Shown: in pieces, positions 43,443 to 51,826 of the stretch | Layout of the letters: each line of letters opens with the position of its first letter | Numbering within the stretch: position 1 is the stretch's first letter | Origin: Ignavibacteria bacterium | Lineage (GTDB): Bacteria > Bacteroidota > Ignavibacteria > Kapaibacteriales > UBA961 | Direction: 5' to 3' | Assembly (NCBI GenBank): GCA_016720145.1 | Contig: JADJXV010000026.1 | Location: 62,001 to 126,000 of the forward strand | Length of the DNA: 64,000 nucleotides | The notes under the pieces: generated by a model | Told to the model about the DNA's origin: nothing | Seen by the model: only the letters and a program-made list of their open reading frames with translations | The model's database searches: none | Translations under genes and position numbers: made by a program

Positions 43443-44420
43443 ATGTATAAATTTAATGCCGAAGCAATAATCCGCGAATTAAAACGCTGGCTTGACACAT
43501 CATCTCCAGTTTTTGTGCCAAGATTATCGTTCATATTTGCAATTGTTACTGCGAGTTTAGGAATCTACATAGGAGTCGCAGAAAAATCGTTAACGGTTGC
43601 TACAAATGGATTTATATCTGCTACAGATGTGGTGAATGCATTGTTGATGATCGCTGCCGTAGATCGTAGTGTCAAGCAAGCAGATTTTAATTTTAACTAT
43701 GGATACGGAAAGTACGAAAGCCTGGCGATTCTTTCGAGTGCTTTACTGCTACTCATTGTATCAATTAACGTGCTTTTTGAAGCGATTCACACACTCGGAC
43801 AGCCATCAAGTGTTGATAATTACACCATCCTCGCTTCTTTTTCAGCGTTTTCGCTCATTGCGATGCTGTTTTTACATCGAGTACAAGTGACATTTGTAAA
43901 GAAATTCCATTTGCCGATGCTGCAATATGATACTGCCGTCCTGAAGTCTGACATTTGGATTGAAGTAGGTGTGCTTATAAATATTTTGATGGGAGCAGCA
44001 CTTCATTATTACGGGGCTTTAAATATAGCCCGACTTATTGATTCAATAACTGCTATTCTGCTGGTGATTACAGCGATGAGGATACCGGTACTCTACGGTC
44101 GGGAAGCTCTCAATCAGTTACTTGATAAGACAGTTGCCGAAGATATTCAAATGGATTTACTGACCGTTATTGTCGAAAATATTGACTCTTTTTGTGAGTT
44201 TAAGAGCGTACATACTCGTCAGTCGGGCAAGGATTTGTTTATTGAAATTGATTTGGTGATGCCGTTCGATTATACTCTCGAACAAAATTTCGTGCTCGAA
44301 AATAAAATCAAAGACCGCGTTTTAGAGAAATTTCCTACCTCGATTTTCCGCATTTATGCCACTCCATGCCCGCAGGATTGTATGAAAAACGGTAAATGTT
44401 TTTGTCCTGTCAAGTCGTAA
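43443..44420 (+). CDS. Cation-diffusion-facilitator-like transporter with altered metal site
   Basis: 325 residues from MYKFNAEAII (43443; the frame opens at 43407). Six hydrophobic segments and a cytosolic C-terminal domain match the CDF family. The usual metal-site residues are changed: TM2 keeps Asp (ISATDVVNAL) but the family HPxGHGKxE motif reads FNYGYGKYES with both His lost, and in TM5 the expected HxxxD is LKSDIWIEVG, keeping only Asp. CDF proteins export Zn, Mn or Fe in exchange for protons; with these losses the substrate may differ or transport may be impaired. The C-terminus adds a Cys cluster (CPQDCMKNGKCFCP) that could bind metal. Convergent with the ABC operon. Confidence 0.85.
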   Translation: MYKFNAEAIIRELKRWLDTSSPVFVPRLSFIFAIVTASLGIYIGVAEKSLTVATNGFISATDVVNALLMIAAVDRSVKQADFNFNYGYGKYESLAILSSALLLLIVSINVLFEAIHTLGQPSSVDNYTILASFSAFSLIAMLFLHRVQVTFVKKFHLPMLQYDTAVLKSDIWIEVGVLINILMGAALHYYGALNIARLIDSITAILLVITAMRIPVLYGREALNQLLDKTVAEDIQMDLLTVIVENIDSFCEFKSVHTRQSGKDLFIEIDLVMPFDYTLEQNFVLENKIKDRVLEKFPTSIFRIYATPCPQDCMKNGKCFCPVKS

Positions 44421-45138
44421 TATCTGTGGGTGCACTCCTTCGGTGAAGTGTGTTGGTTTCACTGATAATCTTGCCATCCGCCATCTCGATAATACGGTGC
44501 GTACGTTGTGCAAAATCCGCATCATGAGTCACGATGAGCATTGTTTGTTTTTTTTCCTGAACGATAGCATTGAATATATCAAACACCATATCACTATTCT
44601 TTTTATCCAAGTTTCCGGTCGGCTCATCTCCCATAACGATCAAAGGGTCATTTATCAGTGCACGAGCTATTGCCACTCGTTGCTTTTGACCACCGCTCAG
44701 TTGATTGGGAGACTTCAGTGCCTGAGAGTGCATATCGAGTGTGCGGAGATGTTCCATCGCTCTGTGCTCAATTTCCTCATAAGAATACTTGGCGAGTTTG
44801 ATGCCGGGTATCATCACATTTTTCAGAACATTATACTCATTTAGGAGGTAGTGAAATTGAAAAACAAAACCGATATACTCATTCCTAATTCTAGCTAAAT
44901 CTTTATCGGAGTTATTGGTTAGAGGTTCACCATTGATGAAGAGTTCACCCTCGAAGTCAGTATCCATCGTCGAGAGAATATAAAGAAGGGTTGATTTCCC
45001 ACATCCTGACTTGCCAACGACTGACACGAATTCGCCTTGCTTGACACTGAAAGTAATATCCGATAACACTTGAAATTTAACAGGATCAAAAAAGTACTTG
45101 TTTATCTTCTTTGTTTCCAATACATTGCGTAAAGTCAT
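44410..45138 (-). CDS. ABC transporter ATP-binding protein (MacB/LolD type)
   Basis: 242 residues from MTLRNVLETKKIN (ATG at 45138). A single ABC ATPase: Walker A VGKSGCGKSTLL, Q-loop in FVFQFHYLL, signature LSGGQKQRVAIARAL, Walker B LIVMGDEPTGNLD and the H-loop VTHD. The LolD/MacB subgroup is shown by the sequence around NEYIGFVFQ and EPTGNLD. It powers the adjacent FtsX-type permease. It begins one base after the permease stop, so the two are coupled. Third gene of a three-gene minus-strand operon; its end overlaps the convergent CDF gene. Confidence 0.93.
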   Translation of the reverse strand: MTLRNVLETKKINKYFFDPVKFQVLSDITFSVKQGEFVSVVGKSGCGKSTLLYILSTMDTDFEGELFINGEPLTNNSDKDLARIRNEYIGFVFQFHYLLNEYNVLKNVMIPGIKLAKYSYEEIEHRAMEHLRTLDMHSQALKSPNQLSGGQKQRVAIARALINDPLIVMGDEPTGNLDKKNSDMVFDIFNAIVQEKKQTMLIVTHDADFAQRTHRIIEMADGKIISETNTLHRRSAPTDITT

Positions 45139-45139
45139 G

Positions 45140-46399
45140 TTATTTTCCACGTATAATTTCAACTGGATCTATTCTACTTGCTTTCCTCGCCGGTAACAGC
45201 CCTGCGATGGTAGTTGTAAACACAGCAAATGAAATTCCTATGAGATAATAAGCCAATTTATAGTCAACAGGATACGTTTTTATCGTTGGTAATGACGCTG
45301 TTTCAAAAGGAATTACACCGATAATTTTAGTTAAAATGAAACCAACTAACAATCCGAAGAGTCCGCCTGTAATACCAATAATGAGTGATAAAGAAATAAA
45401 TATCCACTTCACATCACTCCCGGAAAAGCCTGTCGCTTTGAGAATAGCAATTGAGTCCATTTTCTCATAAATCATCATGTTGAGGATATTGTATATCCCG
45501 AATCCTGCAACTATAAGTAGAGTAATACCAACGGCATACGAGATAATTGAACGTACCTTGCTTCCTGTTTCAAATTGTGAATTAGCCGTCTGTGCATCGA
45601 TCGCGTCAATCGAAAATCGAGATCTGTACTCTTTAGCTGCTGCAGGCGCGAGGGCAACATTGGTGAGCTTGACCTGTATATCAGTAATATATCCTGCCGA
45701 TTCGCCGAGAATCATTTGTGCAGTTTCAAGCGAAGTGTAGCTCATCGTGTTATCGACTTCGGCTATGCCAATCTGACTGATACCGACAATTTTTAAACTG
45801 ACAAGTCCACCTCTAAGTGTTGTAATTTGAATCACATCACCGATTTTCACGAGCATTTTTTCAGACAATCCCTTCCCGATGATAATCGTGTTCGGAACGC
45901 TAGCCAAATCAAAGACATTACCGTCAATAATATAACTGCTCACGCTGAAGAGATGTTCTTCCGCCGGCACGTCGATGCCATTGACCACACCCGTAATCTC
46001 AATCGTACCCGAATTAAAAAATACCGGCGCCGTGACTTTCGGTGCTACATCCACTATACGCGGATCTTTTTTGAGAACAGCAATAATTGACTTGCTGTTG
46101 TAGATTTCTTTGCCTCGATCTTTAGGCTTGATGGACGATATGAAGTTGTTGCTTTTGGTGTAATTATCTGATAAAGTAATCGGTTGCTGCGCACTGGGCT
46201 TAATCTCATTATACATTCTCACATGTGGGGTTCGATTGAGCATCAAGCCGTCAAGTAGATTATTGAGTCCGTTCATGAAGCTCACCAAAGCTATAAACAT
46301 CGCGATTCCAAACGTCACTCCGATAGCAGCAATAGCAGATTGCTTCATTCGCGCTCGTATTAAGTTCAGGGCAATGTTGAGGATAAGTGAGATGTTCAT
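45140..46399 (-). CDS. MacB/FtsX-type ABC transporter permease
   Basis: 419 residues with the type VII ABC permease layout: one N-terminal membrane helix (SAIAAIGVTFGIAMFIALVSF), a ~230-residue periplasmic MacB_PCD domain, then three C-terminal helices (AVGITLLIVAGFGIYNIL, WIFISLSLIIGITGGLFG, YYLIGISFAVFTTTIAG), ending LLPARKASRIDPVEIIRGK as most FtsX-family permeases do. These act by mechanotransmission, driving a periplasmic partner to expel lipoproteins, peptides or toxins. Its start overlaps the adaptor stop by four bases (ATGA). Confidence 0.92.
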   Translation of the reverse strand: MNISLILNIALNLIRARMKQSAIAAIGVTFGIAMFIALVSFMNGLNNLLDGLMLNRTPHVRMYNEIKPSAQQPITLSDNYTKSNNFISSIKPKDRGKEIYNSKSIIAVLKKDPRIVDVAPKVTAPVFFNSGTIEITGVVNGIDVPAEEHLFSVSSYIIDGNVFDLASVPNTIIIGKGLSEKMLVKIGDVIQITTLRGGLVSLKIVGISQIGIAEVDNTMSYTSLETAQMILGESAGYITDIQVKLTNVALAPAAAKEYRSRFSIDAIDAQTANSQFETGSKVRSIISYAVGITLLIVAGFGIYNILNMMIYEKMDSIAILKATGFSGSDVKWIFISLSLIIGITGGLFGLLVGFILTKIIGVIPFETASLPTIKTYPVDYKLAYYLIGISFAVFTTTIAGLLPARKASRIDPVEIIRGK

Positions 46400-47484
46400 T
46401 GCGGCTTGTAGATAATGTCTTTGGCGTTTAATCCTTCGAGTACTTCGGACTTTTGATAGTCTTTGAGTCCGATTTTGATGGCACGTTTTTCATCATTTGC
46501 CATGATAACGTATTTTTTATCAACAATGTACGAATTGGGAATGGTGATGGTATTGTGCTTCGATTGTAATATAATGTTTGCTTCTGCCGTGAGATTCGGG
46601 TACAGCTTCATTGGTGGAGTAGTAAATTGCGCCTCAACGGTGAATGTTCTGCTTCGTTCATTCATAATTGGATTAATTTTGCTAATGACTGCCTCGATTA
46701 CATGACCTTTGTAACTGTCCATTGTTACTAAAGTTTTCTGACCTTGACTCACGTTAATTATATCATTTTCATCGACTTCGAGCTCGAGCATGAAGGTGTC
46801 GGCTCTCCCAATGACCGCAAGCACTGTCTGCGGATTGACAAGCTCGCCACGCTCTTTGAGAATGTCATACACTTTCCCGTCAAACGCGCTTTTAATCGAA
46901 TAATCGCTGTAGAGCTTTTTATTGAGATCATAATTAATACTCGCTCGCTTGAGGTCATTTTGTAGTTGAGTTTTGAGCTGCGCAAGGCGCGCTTTGGTGG
47001 ATTGGTAATTGAGAAGGGAATTATCGTACACTAATTTTTTCTGGTCGAATTCGAATTGGGTGCTCGCTTTTTGTTCCCATAAATTCTTCTGCCTCCCAAA
47101 TTGAATTGAATCTAAACGAAGGCGTTCGAGAGCGATCGTAACGCTTAGCTCAATTTCCCGAAGCTTATCCGAACCTTTTCGACTATTTTCAGCGCTCAGC
47201 TCTAAAGCCGCTTTTGCATTTTCAGTATTGAGCCCGGAAGTGATATTGTCGAGTGCGAGAATTGTCTGTCCTACAGCCACTCGGTCACCGACTTTGATGG
47301 GAATCTCCAAAACGACGCCATTGACCGTGGAATAGACATTATACTGATCAATTGCCTTGACTTTGCCGGATGCATAGACGGATTCGGTGATGTCGCTGCG
47401 GGTGACGGTGAGGGATTCATTGTTTTTTTTGCAGGAACTACTTAACAATGCAAGGGATAGACAAACAAGTAATAGAGGTTTCAT
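46396..47484 (-). CDS. Periplasmic adaptor (MacA/HlyD-like) lipoprotein
   Basis: 362 residues from MKPLLLVCLSLALLSSSCKK (ATG at 47484), a lipoprotein signal with lipobox SSSC. Membrane-fusion architecture: lipoyl half-motif (VYSTVNGVVLEIPIKVGDRVAVGQTI), a long coiled-coil hairpin (~residues 85-190), the second lipoyl half (IKSAFDGKVYDILKERGELV) and beta-barrel/MP domains. It links the MacB-type permease to an outer-membrane exit duct. No TolC-like gene is in this operon. First gene of the operon, so the promoter should lie in 47485-47790. Confidence 0.9.
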   Translation of the reverse strand: MKPLLLVCLSLALLSSSCKKNNESLTVTRSDITESVYASGKVKAIDQYNVYSTVNGVVLEIPIKVGDRVAVGQTILALDNITSGLNTENAKAALELSAENSRKGSDKLREIELSVTIALERLRLDSIQFGRQKNLWEQKASTQFEFDQKKLVYDNSLLNYQSTKARLAQLKTQLQNDLKRASINYDLNKKLYSDYSIKSAFDGKVYDILKERGELVNPQTVLAVIGRADTFMLELEVDENDIINVSQGQKTLVTMDSYKGHVIEAVISKINPIMNERSRTFTVEAQFTTPPMKLYPNLTAEANIILQSKHNTITIPNSYIVDKKYVIMANDEKRAIKIGLKDYQKSEVLEGLNAKDIIYKPQ

Positions 47485-47790
47485 ACAGTTAATTCCATGA
47501 GTAACAGCAAGATTCAAGTGCTAAATTATACAAATAAGATTGAACTTCATGGCATTTGTTTTCCTAACCAAGAATCTATCGACAGAGTTACACCACAACA
47601 TTTACCGGGTGAAATACGTGCAACGTGCGCAACGAAAAATCCATCAATGCGTACGTTGTGTACTTCTTTATAATTATTAGAGTTACGAATAATGTTTCTA
47701 TTCGTCCGTTCAACGATACGAAGCTGTATTCCACCTCACCTCAATTGAATATCTTACCTGAAATATCCTAAGACTCTTTTCCGTGATTGA

Positions 47791-48225
47791 TTACTTGGCT
47801 TTGCTTTGCGGACGAGCAGCGGGAGGTGCTGTCGTCACCGGTAGTCCGGATGTAGTCCATTTCATGATACCTCCAAGTAATTCATAGACTTCCTTGAATC
47901 CAGATGAACGCATTCTGCTAGCTGCTGCAGAGCTGCGGGAACCGCTGCGACAATAGACCAATATGGGCTTGGACTTATCAAGAGAAGAGATTTTTTGGTC
48001 AAATGATTCGCTGTTCCAATCGATGTTGAAGGCGTTCTTCAAGTGTCCGCCGGAGTACTCTTCAGGCGTGCGTACGTCGATGAGATCTGCCGAAGGAAGT
48101 GAGCGAATTTTCTCGGCAAATTCAGTCGGTGCAAGAGTTGTTCGAGAGGTTTTAGATTGTTCGCCCGAACAGCTAGTTGCGAAGATGGTCAGTAAAAGAA
48201 CTAATAAAAGACTGTATGTTTTCAT
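47791..48225 (-). CDS. Rhodanese-domain lipoprotein
   Basis: 144 residues: lipoprotein signal (LLLVLLLTIFATSCSG), then one rhodanese domain with LIDVRTPEEYSGGHLKNAFNID and the active-site loop VYCRSGSRSSAA (Cys and Arg in place), and an Ala/Pro-rich C-terminus. It handles sulfane sulfur in the periplasm, in contrast to the cytoplasmic rhodaneses nearby. It overlaps the thioredoxin gene by four bases; last gene of the sulfur locus. Confidence 0.9.
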   Translation of the reverse strand: MKTYSLLLVLLLTIFATSCSGEQSKTSRTTLAPTEFAEKIRSLPSADLIDVRTPEEYSGGHLKNAFNIDWNSESFDQKISSLDKSKPILVYCRSGSRSSAAASRMRSSGFKEVYELLGGIMKWTTSGLPVTTAPPAARPQSKAK

Positions 48226-48533
48226 GGAGTTACGGTTGAATATTTGTTAATAATTTCCTCAACTGTTTTTGCTTGGACTACACCTGATTGTCGCCATTTA
48301 ATTTCGCCGTTTTTGAAGAGTATGAGTGTAGGAACTCCTCGTATTTGATAGCTTTGAGCTACTTTTTCATTGTTGTCGACGTCAATTTTGATGATCGTAG
48401 CCCTGTCACCAATGCTTGATTTCACGTCGTCCAAAATTGGCGCCATCATTTTACAGGGACCACACCATTCAGCCGAAAAATCGACGAGTGTCGGCTTGTC
48501 ACTTTGAATTAGTTCAGAGAATTTGGTTTTCAT
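48222..48533 (-). CDS. Thioredoxin
   Basis: 103 residues with the active site SAEWCGPCKMMAPIL, the conserved RGVPTLILFKNGE cis-proline loop and the usual C-terminal helix. It has no signal peptide, so it is cytoplasmic. In this setting it probably reduces persulfides formed by the rhodaneses or OsmC; that is inferred from context. Its start lies within the end of the OsmC frame (overlap of 20 bp). Confidence 0.93.
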   Translation of the reverse strand: MKTKFSELIQSDKPTLVDFSAEWCGPCKMMAPILDDVKSSIGDRATIIKIDVDNNEKVAQSYQIRGVPTLILFKNGEIKWRQSGVVQAKTVEEIINKYSTVTP

Positions 48534-48987
48534 TGGATAGTAAAATTGTAGGATACATAGATACTTTTGATTTAATAGAATTTGAAATTAAACACGCAGC
48601 TTCCGATTTCTGAAGTACCCGTTCTGCTCGCTCGCGATCCTTTTCATGCATGATGACCACCGTGGGCTCGAGGATAATTTCCGTCATGAGAAATTTTCCG
48701 TCTACTTGATCGAGCTTGCCTTTCGACTTGCAGCTAAAACGGAGAAATTCTAATTTGAAATTCTCTGCAATGGCGAGAAATGTAGTCATGAGGCAACTGC
48801 TCACCGAGGCGGTAAAGAGATGCTCGGGTGACCAAATCCCGGGAATACCTTTCGGGAATTCAGGCGGAGTGGCTACTTCGATACAACTGCTTGTGTCGCC
48901 TGTCGAGAGCTTGAGCTCGGGCGAACACATCATGCCCTTGCGTTCTTGATTCCATTCGACATCGATTGAATAATAATGTGCTTCCAT
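48514..48987 (-). CDS. OsmC-family peroxidase
   Basis: 157 residues with the Ohr/OsmC fold. The two reactive cysteines are present: SSCLMTTFLAIAENF and EAACLISNSIKSK. ELKLSTGDTSSCIEVATPPEF and SPEHLFTASVSSC are typical of the OsmC subgroup found in Bacteroidota sulfur loci. These enzymes reduce organic hydroperoxides and, in several organisms, detoxify persulfides, which fits the surrounding rhodaneses. Cytoplasmic. It overlaps the thioredoxin gene. Confidence 0.9.
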   Translation of the reverse strand: MEAHYYSIDVEWNQERKGMMCSPELKLSTGDTSSCIEVATPPEFPKGIPGIWSPEHLFTASVSSCLMTTFLAIAENFKLEFLRFSCKSKGKLDQVDGKFLMTEIILEPTVVIMHEKDRERAERVLQKSEAACLISNSIKSKVSMYPTILLSNENQIL

Positions 48988-49007
48988 AGTTTTAAGTATT
49001 ATAATAA

Positions 49008-49271
49008 TTAATTGGTTGTCGTTTGTTTTTGCTGCACTTCTACATATTCAGTTATGTCGCTCTCAATAGTTTTCAAAGGCGATATTGGCACTGTGCAGCC
49101 CGCTGAGCCGCAGCATCCGGTATTAGTAACTGCTTGAAATAAAAAGAATACTGCAATAAATCCCGAGAAAGTATCCTGCATTTGAATTGCCTGCACGCCA
49201 ATAAAGATACCAAGTCCGAGGCGCAGCCACCGCATAAAATGCCAACCTGTCATTACTGTTTGAATGGTCAT
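49008..49271 (-). CDS. Small membrane protein with Cys motif in sulfur locus
   Basis: 87 residues. Two hydrophobic stretches (FMRWLRLGLGIFIGVQAI and FSGFIAVFFLFQAVTNTGCCG) and then NTGCCGSAGCTVP, three cysteines at the membrane exit, before a short soluble tail. It resembles YgaP-like (DUF2892-type) membrane helices in layout but not clearly in sequence. Its start overlaps the upstream rhodanese stop by four bases, so the two are coupled, suggesting it anchors or receives sulfur from that rhodanese. Function otherwise unknown. Confidence 0.75.
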   Translation of the reverse strand: MTIQTVMTGWHFMRWLRLGLGIFIGVQAIQMQDTFSGFIAVFFLFQAVTNTGCCGSAGCTVPISPLKTIESDITEYVEVQQKQTTTN

Positions 49272-49588
49272 GATATTTTCCCCTGCACACTCTGCCAGCT
49301 GCCGCCATTATGGACATTGGTATAGCCGTTAGATTTGAGGATTCCTTTGGCAGATGCGCTGCGCATACCTGAGGCGCAGCAAGTAATGATCGGCGCGTCT
49401 TTGTCCTTGAATTTGCTGAGGTTATTGCTTAATTGATCGACAGGAATATTAATTGAATTCTTGATATGACCACTTGCATATTCACCCTTAGACCGTACAT
49501 CGAGGATGACAGCGCCTTGCTTTGCGAGTTCATTGAGGTCCACTTGTGGTCCTCCAAAACCGAATAAATTTTTGATTAGTTGAATCAT
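49268..49588 (-). CDS. Single-domain rhodanese
   Basis: 106 residues, one rhodanese domain: VILDVRSKGEYASGHIKNSINIP and the active-site loop ITCCASGMRSASAKG with a double Cys. It transfers or accepts sulfane sulfur in the cytoplasm. It is translationally coupled to the Cys-motif membrane protein and starts only 9 bp after the preceding rhodanese stop. Length is normal for stand-alone (PspE/GlpE-like) members. Confidence 0.92.
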   Translation of the reverse strand: MIQLIKNLFGFGGPQVDLNELAKQGAVILDVRSKGEYASGHIKNSINIPVDQLSNNLSKFKDKDAPIITCCASGMRSASAKGILKSNGYTNVHNGGSWQSVQGKIS

Positions 49589-49597
49589 TGTGATATG

Positions 49598-49876
49598 TTA
49601 TTTAGTTTGAAGGAAATTTACATCGAGCCATGAGCCTGCATTATAGCATTCGATTCCTTGCTGAGCAAGAAAGCGCTGTGCTTGTCCACTCCGTCCACCT
49701 GAAGCGCAGCAAAGAATTAACGGAGATGGTAGTTGTTTGATTTCGTCGATACGTTGCGGTACTTCTGAAAGTGGGATATTGATCGAACCCTTGGCATTCC
49801 CACCTGTAAATTCGCTAAAGGAGCGAACATCTAGGATTGTACCTTGATGGTCTTTGATTATTTGTTCGAGATTCAT
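49598..49876 (-). CDS. Single-domain rhodanese
   Basis: 92 residues: TILDVRSFSEFTGGNAKGSINIP and active-site LCCASGGRSGQAQRF. The loop is nearly the same as in its neighbour at 49268, suggesting a tandem duplication followed by divergence. No signal peptide. It starts a new transcription unit after a 317-bp spacer; a 27-base motif 34 bp before its start recurs upstream of the DUF2892 gene. Confidence 0.92.
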   Translation of the reverse strand: MNLEQIIKDHQGTILDVRSFSEFTGGNAKGSINIPLSEVPQRIDEIKQLPSPLILCCASGGRSGQAQRFLAQQGIECYNAGSWLDVNFLQTK

Positions 49877-50193
49877 GATAGTTTGTTTTAATAATTGTTT
49901 TAAATGATTGTTTGTTTAACTAGTTACTACATAAATATTTGACGTTAATTCTGTGTGTGAGATTCATAGATCTTCTTGTACTGTTACCAACTTTCTTCTC
50001 TATAGCAAGTTAGCTAAGCATGGTAAGTAAATTGAAAATCATCTATATACCTGTCATACCGGGATACGTAGTCAGAACTGAATTCTGTTGGTTGACAGTT
50101 TACGAATATCCAGTTTATTGTCAAAGTTTACAATTCTACTTTTAGGGTATTTCTGTTTGTCAATACCGGATGAATCGGAATAATGACAAAGTA
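49877..50193. other. Gene-free spacer within the sulfur locus
   Basis: Holds a motif at 49910-49936 that matches 20 of 27 bases with 53270-53296 upstream of the DUF2892 gene, and a spaced inverted repeat TTGACA (50092-50097) / TGTCAA (50119-50124). No gene or ordinary terminator seen. Confidence 0.4.
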
Positions 50194-50832
50194 TTACCAT
50201 CCACCTGTTTCTTTTGTACTGTTTATGATTGCTTCGAGTTCGGTTGGAGTAATAAACTGAGCTGTATAGCTACCTCCGGATGACAAAATGAGACTATAAA
50301 ATGAGCGCAAATGATTCCGGCTGCCTTTGGTAAGATTATCATAGACAAAAAGGATATCCTGATTGTCATTCTTAAGTAGCCAATTTTTCAGATCATAGAT
50401 GTCAAGATCTTCAATCGTCGCACCTACTATATATGCATCGAGTAAACTTTTGCTGCCCTGTACTATTAATTGAGTATAGAGCGCTTGAAGAGTAGTATCA
50501 GCATATACACCGGCTGCACGACTTGCAGCGGGATCGGTGATATTGTATTTAGTTAAAAGAGTTAGCACAGCTTCTGTATGCGTCTGTTCGCTCGATGCAA
50601 TATTCGAAAATGCATTGATATTCCACTTCGCATCAAGCGCTGTATATACATCTCGGGCGAGCTTTTCTTCTTCTCTCATAAAAAGTAATCCTTTGAGTTC
50701 GTCGGCACTTATTGATTCTTTGGGAAAAGCATTGATCTGACTCGTTCTATCTGAATTTGGCTGTGTACTATCGTTCTGACAGCTCAGTGCTAAGGCACTG
50801 AAGGCAAAGATGATGACAAATAACGTTTTCAT
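50194..50832 (-). CDS. DUF2202 ferritin-like lipoprotein
   Basis: 212 residues from MKTLFVIIFAFSALALSCQ (ATG at 50832), with a lipobox (ALSC). The mature protein is a four-helix DUF2202 domain, a ferritin-like fold: FMREEEKLARDVYTALDAKW, then IASSEQTHTEAVLTLLTKY and the YDNLTKGSRNHLRSFYSLI helix supply the Glu and His expected for a di-metal site. Function in the family is not established; a metal-dependent redox role in the periplasm is inferred. Downstream of, and separate from, the DUF6132 gene. Confidence 0.88.
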   Translation of the reverse strand: MKTLFVIIFAFSALALSCQNDSTQPNSDRTSQINAFPKESISADELKGLLFMREEEKLARDVYTALDAKWNINAFSNIASSEQTHTEAVLTLLTKYNITDPAASRAAGVYADTTLQALYTQLIVQGSKSLLDAYIVGATIEDLDIYDLKNWLLKNDNQDILFVYDNLTKGSRNHLRSFYSLILSSGGSYTAQFITPTELEAIINSTKETGGW

Positions 50833-50882
50833 CGTAGTTGGTAAATTGTTGTTGAAAAAGGCATGTACCATATCGGTAAATT

Positions 50883-51095
50883 TCATGCTCTTGTAGTTTT
50901 GGGCTTCTTCTTCTGAAACATATTTAGAAGTAGTCCACCCATAAGTGCGCCATAGACGGTGCTGTTGAGAGGACTAGAAGTGATCGCACAACTGCCGCTT
51001 TCACAACCGACAAAGGAATAATAAGCATATCCACCAACAGACCCAAGTATCACACCTATAATTGTCAGTTTATAGGTTAATAAGAAATTTTTCAT
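50883..51095 (-). CDS. DUF6132-like small membrane protein
   Basis: 70 residues from MKNFLLTYKLTIIG (ATG at 51095). Two hydrophobic helices (IIGVILGSVGGYAYYSFVG and TVYGALMGGLLLNMF) are separated by a short loop with two cysteines (GCESGSCAITS). This CExGxC-containing form is found in Bacteroidota next to rhodanese and TauE genes, as here. Inner membrane; function unknown, though the Cys pair in a sulfur locus is suggestive. Confidence 0.82.
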   Translation of the reverse strand: MKNFLLTYKLTIIGVILGSVGGYAYYSFVGCESGSCAITSSPLNSTVYGALMGGLLLNMFQKKKPKTTRA

Positions 51096-51100
51096 TGCAG

Positions 51101-51826
51101 TTAGAGTAAAGTGGATGGGCACACATAGTTGGAAATTTCAAATTCACCGGAACTTTTAATAGCGGCGAATCCGCCGTTTACATCGATTAAGTTGTTGTAT
51201 CCACGTGCTTTGAGTATCGAGATGAATATCATCGACCGGTAGCCACCAGCACAATGTACGTAGTAGATTTTGTCCGTGTTTATCTTGCTCATGCTTTCTT
51301 CGATATAATCGAGTGGGGCATTGACTGCACCGATGATATGTTCGGAGTCGAATTCACTCGCCTTCCTCACATCGAGAATGTTGAGTACTCCCGAAGCATG
51401 TGCTGTGGCAAATTCTTTGACATTCACCGTAGGAATCGTATCAAGTCGGAACCCTTCAAACACCCAGGAAGCGATCCCATCTTCTAAAAATCCGATTGCA
51501 TGATCATAGCCCACTCTGGCAAGTCGGGTGATAATTTCTTCTTCACGGCCGGGTTCGGCGATGAGGAGAATATCCTGTGTAATGTCCTTGATAAGTGTGC
51601 CGACCCACACGGCAAAGCTACCGTCGATACCGATATTTATCGAACCGGGAATAAAACCCTTGCTGAATATTTCTGCTGATCGTGTATCGATTACAACTGG
51701 TCTTCCAGTGGACATAACAGCTTCAAATTCCAATGCATTAAGAAAGCGTAATCCGCGTGCCATCACGTCGTTGATACTATCATAACCGGAGATATTCATT
51801 ACGACATTTTTTGGGAAATAGCCCGG
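51101..51826 (-). CDS. Tandem rhodanese portion of the MBL-rhodanese protein (after frameshift)
   Basis: About 240 residues continuing the upstream MBL-fold gene after a one-base shift (near 51825): GYFPKNVVMNISGYDSIND, then two rhodanese domains. The first (VIDTRSAEIFSKGFIPGSIN) lacks the active-site Cys (IAEPGREEE) and is probably structural. The second (NILDVRKASEFDSEHIIGAV) has the catalytic loop VHCAGGYRS. This MBL-rhodanese-rhodanese order is that of CstB-like persulfide dioxygenase-sulfurtransferases. The open frame extends back to 51919, overlapping the first half out of frame. Confidence 0.85.
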   Translation of the reverse strand, partial: PGYFPKNVVMNISGYDSINDVMARGLRFLNALEFEAVMSTGRPVVIDTRSAEIFSKGFIPGSINIGIDGSFAVWVGTLIKDITQDILLIAEPGREEEIITRLARVGYDHAIGFLEDGIASWVFEGFRLDTIPTVNVKEFATAHASGVLNILDVRKASEFDSEHIIGAVNAPLDYIEESMSKINTDKIYYVHCAGGYRSMIFISILKARGYNNLIDVNGGFAAIKSSGEFEISNYVCPSTLL

